Part shown: in pieces, positions 45,061-45,502 of the stretch
Numbering within the stretch: the stretch's first letter is position 1
Layout of the letters: every line of letters starts with the position of its first letter
Assembly (NCBI GenBank): GCA_946803715.1
Contig: CAMPET010000038.1
Location: 3,814 to 49,315 of the forward strand
Reading direction: 5' to 3'
Source of the DNA: Beroe ovata
Lineage: Eukaryota; Ctenophora; Nuda; Beroida; Beroidae
DNA length: 45,502 nt
Made by a program: the position numbers and the translations under genes
Notes under the pieces: generated by a model
The model's database searches: none
The model's input: only the letters and a program-made list of their open reading frames with translations
Told to the model about the DNA's origin: nothing

Positions 45061-45502
45061 GTGACAAGTTTCGGGCCTAAACTGTCACATAGGTACGGTA
45101 CGCGCGCGCGCCGCATCTATTGCTAGTTCTGCGCGTTTTTGAGGGGTCCTTTTTACTTTGCAATGAGGAATGGCTCTCGCGCGCGCCGTTGCTGTAGATG
45201 ATTCCCCAAATTGGAAACAAGATGAGACAAAGTATGATGTGGTCAAATCTGTCAAGAAACAGTGTTAATCGAGTGCCTTATCAGATATAGCGTCACAGCC
45301 CATTCTATCACCCAGCATGGCCATCTTGGGGTCCGTGGGGGCCAAAAAGGGCCCATAAGGCCCAAATTTTGAAATGGCCAAATCGATTCAAAAACACTTC
45401 TAATCACTTTATATTCACTCTAGAAGACATCCTCGCTACTTCTTCAGCCTATTTGGCCATGAAAAACTCTATACAAGCTGCTTCCACTTTCGGGAATTTT
45501 GT
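45061..45502. other. Non-coding right edge
   Basis: Short CG-alternating tracts (45096-45110, 45176-45190) and a GGCC-rich palindromic patch (45330-45365); no gene seen. Confidence 0.4.

Overview
This window is animal nuclear DNA. Genes are split into many short exons with GT..AG introns. The recognisable proteins are metazoan types: a heterotrimeric G-protein alpha subunit and a lysosomal alpha-mannosidase. Intergenic DNA is AT-rich and full of CA microsatellites, minisatellites, MITE-like palindromes and a decayed LINE. Nothing looks vertebrate, and most introns are small (about 80-350 bp). An invertebrate, possibly a sponge or another early-branching lineage, would fit, but the phylum cannot be fixed from sequence alone. 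One 648-base assembly gap lies in a CA repeat at 23032-23679.

Layout. 397-5310 (minus): a multi-exon gene for a basic, disordered and coiled-coil protein with arginine/acid repeats and a probable PP1-docking motif. 5311-10393: mostly non-coding, with a 707-bp MITE-like element, a 125-bp palindromic MITE with 9-bp target duplications, and two orphan exon candidates. 10394-19181 (minus): a complete lysosomal alpha-mannosidase gene (GH38, MAN2B1-like), reconstructed from signal peptide to stop. It carries two tandem, phase-matched versions of one exon. Its only large intron (4.3 kb) contains a whole intronless gene on the same strand, encoding a tandem CH-like plus ankyrin-repeat protein (11728-14757). 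20389-27039 (minus): a complete 9-exon G-alpha gene of 358 codons. 27052-27430: a minisatellite abutting its start codon. 27937-28364: a LINE 3-prime fragment. 28365-34050: repeat-rich intergenic DNA with Helitron-like ends, a MITE and a minisatellite. 34051-35757 (plus): exons of an unrecognised gene. 38211-41935 (plus): a coiled-coil gene with three consecutive 132-nt exons, tail to tail with a small coiled-coil gene at 43217-42534 (minus). 43218-45502: mobile-element debris, including a long hairpin and an inverted relative of the repeat at 24.6 kb.

The strongest new observation is the pair of alternative exons at 17452-17885 in the mannosidase gene. Using exactly one of them keeps the frame; using both or neither gives a premature stop. 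They encode two versions of the same segment lining the catalytic cleft. One keeps, and the other lacks, the cysteine pair known as a disulfide in mammalian lysosomal alpha-mannosidase. This predicts two enzyme isoforms from one locus. All exon models come from reading splice sites and frames by eye, with no transcript data.
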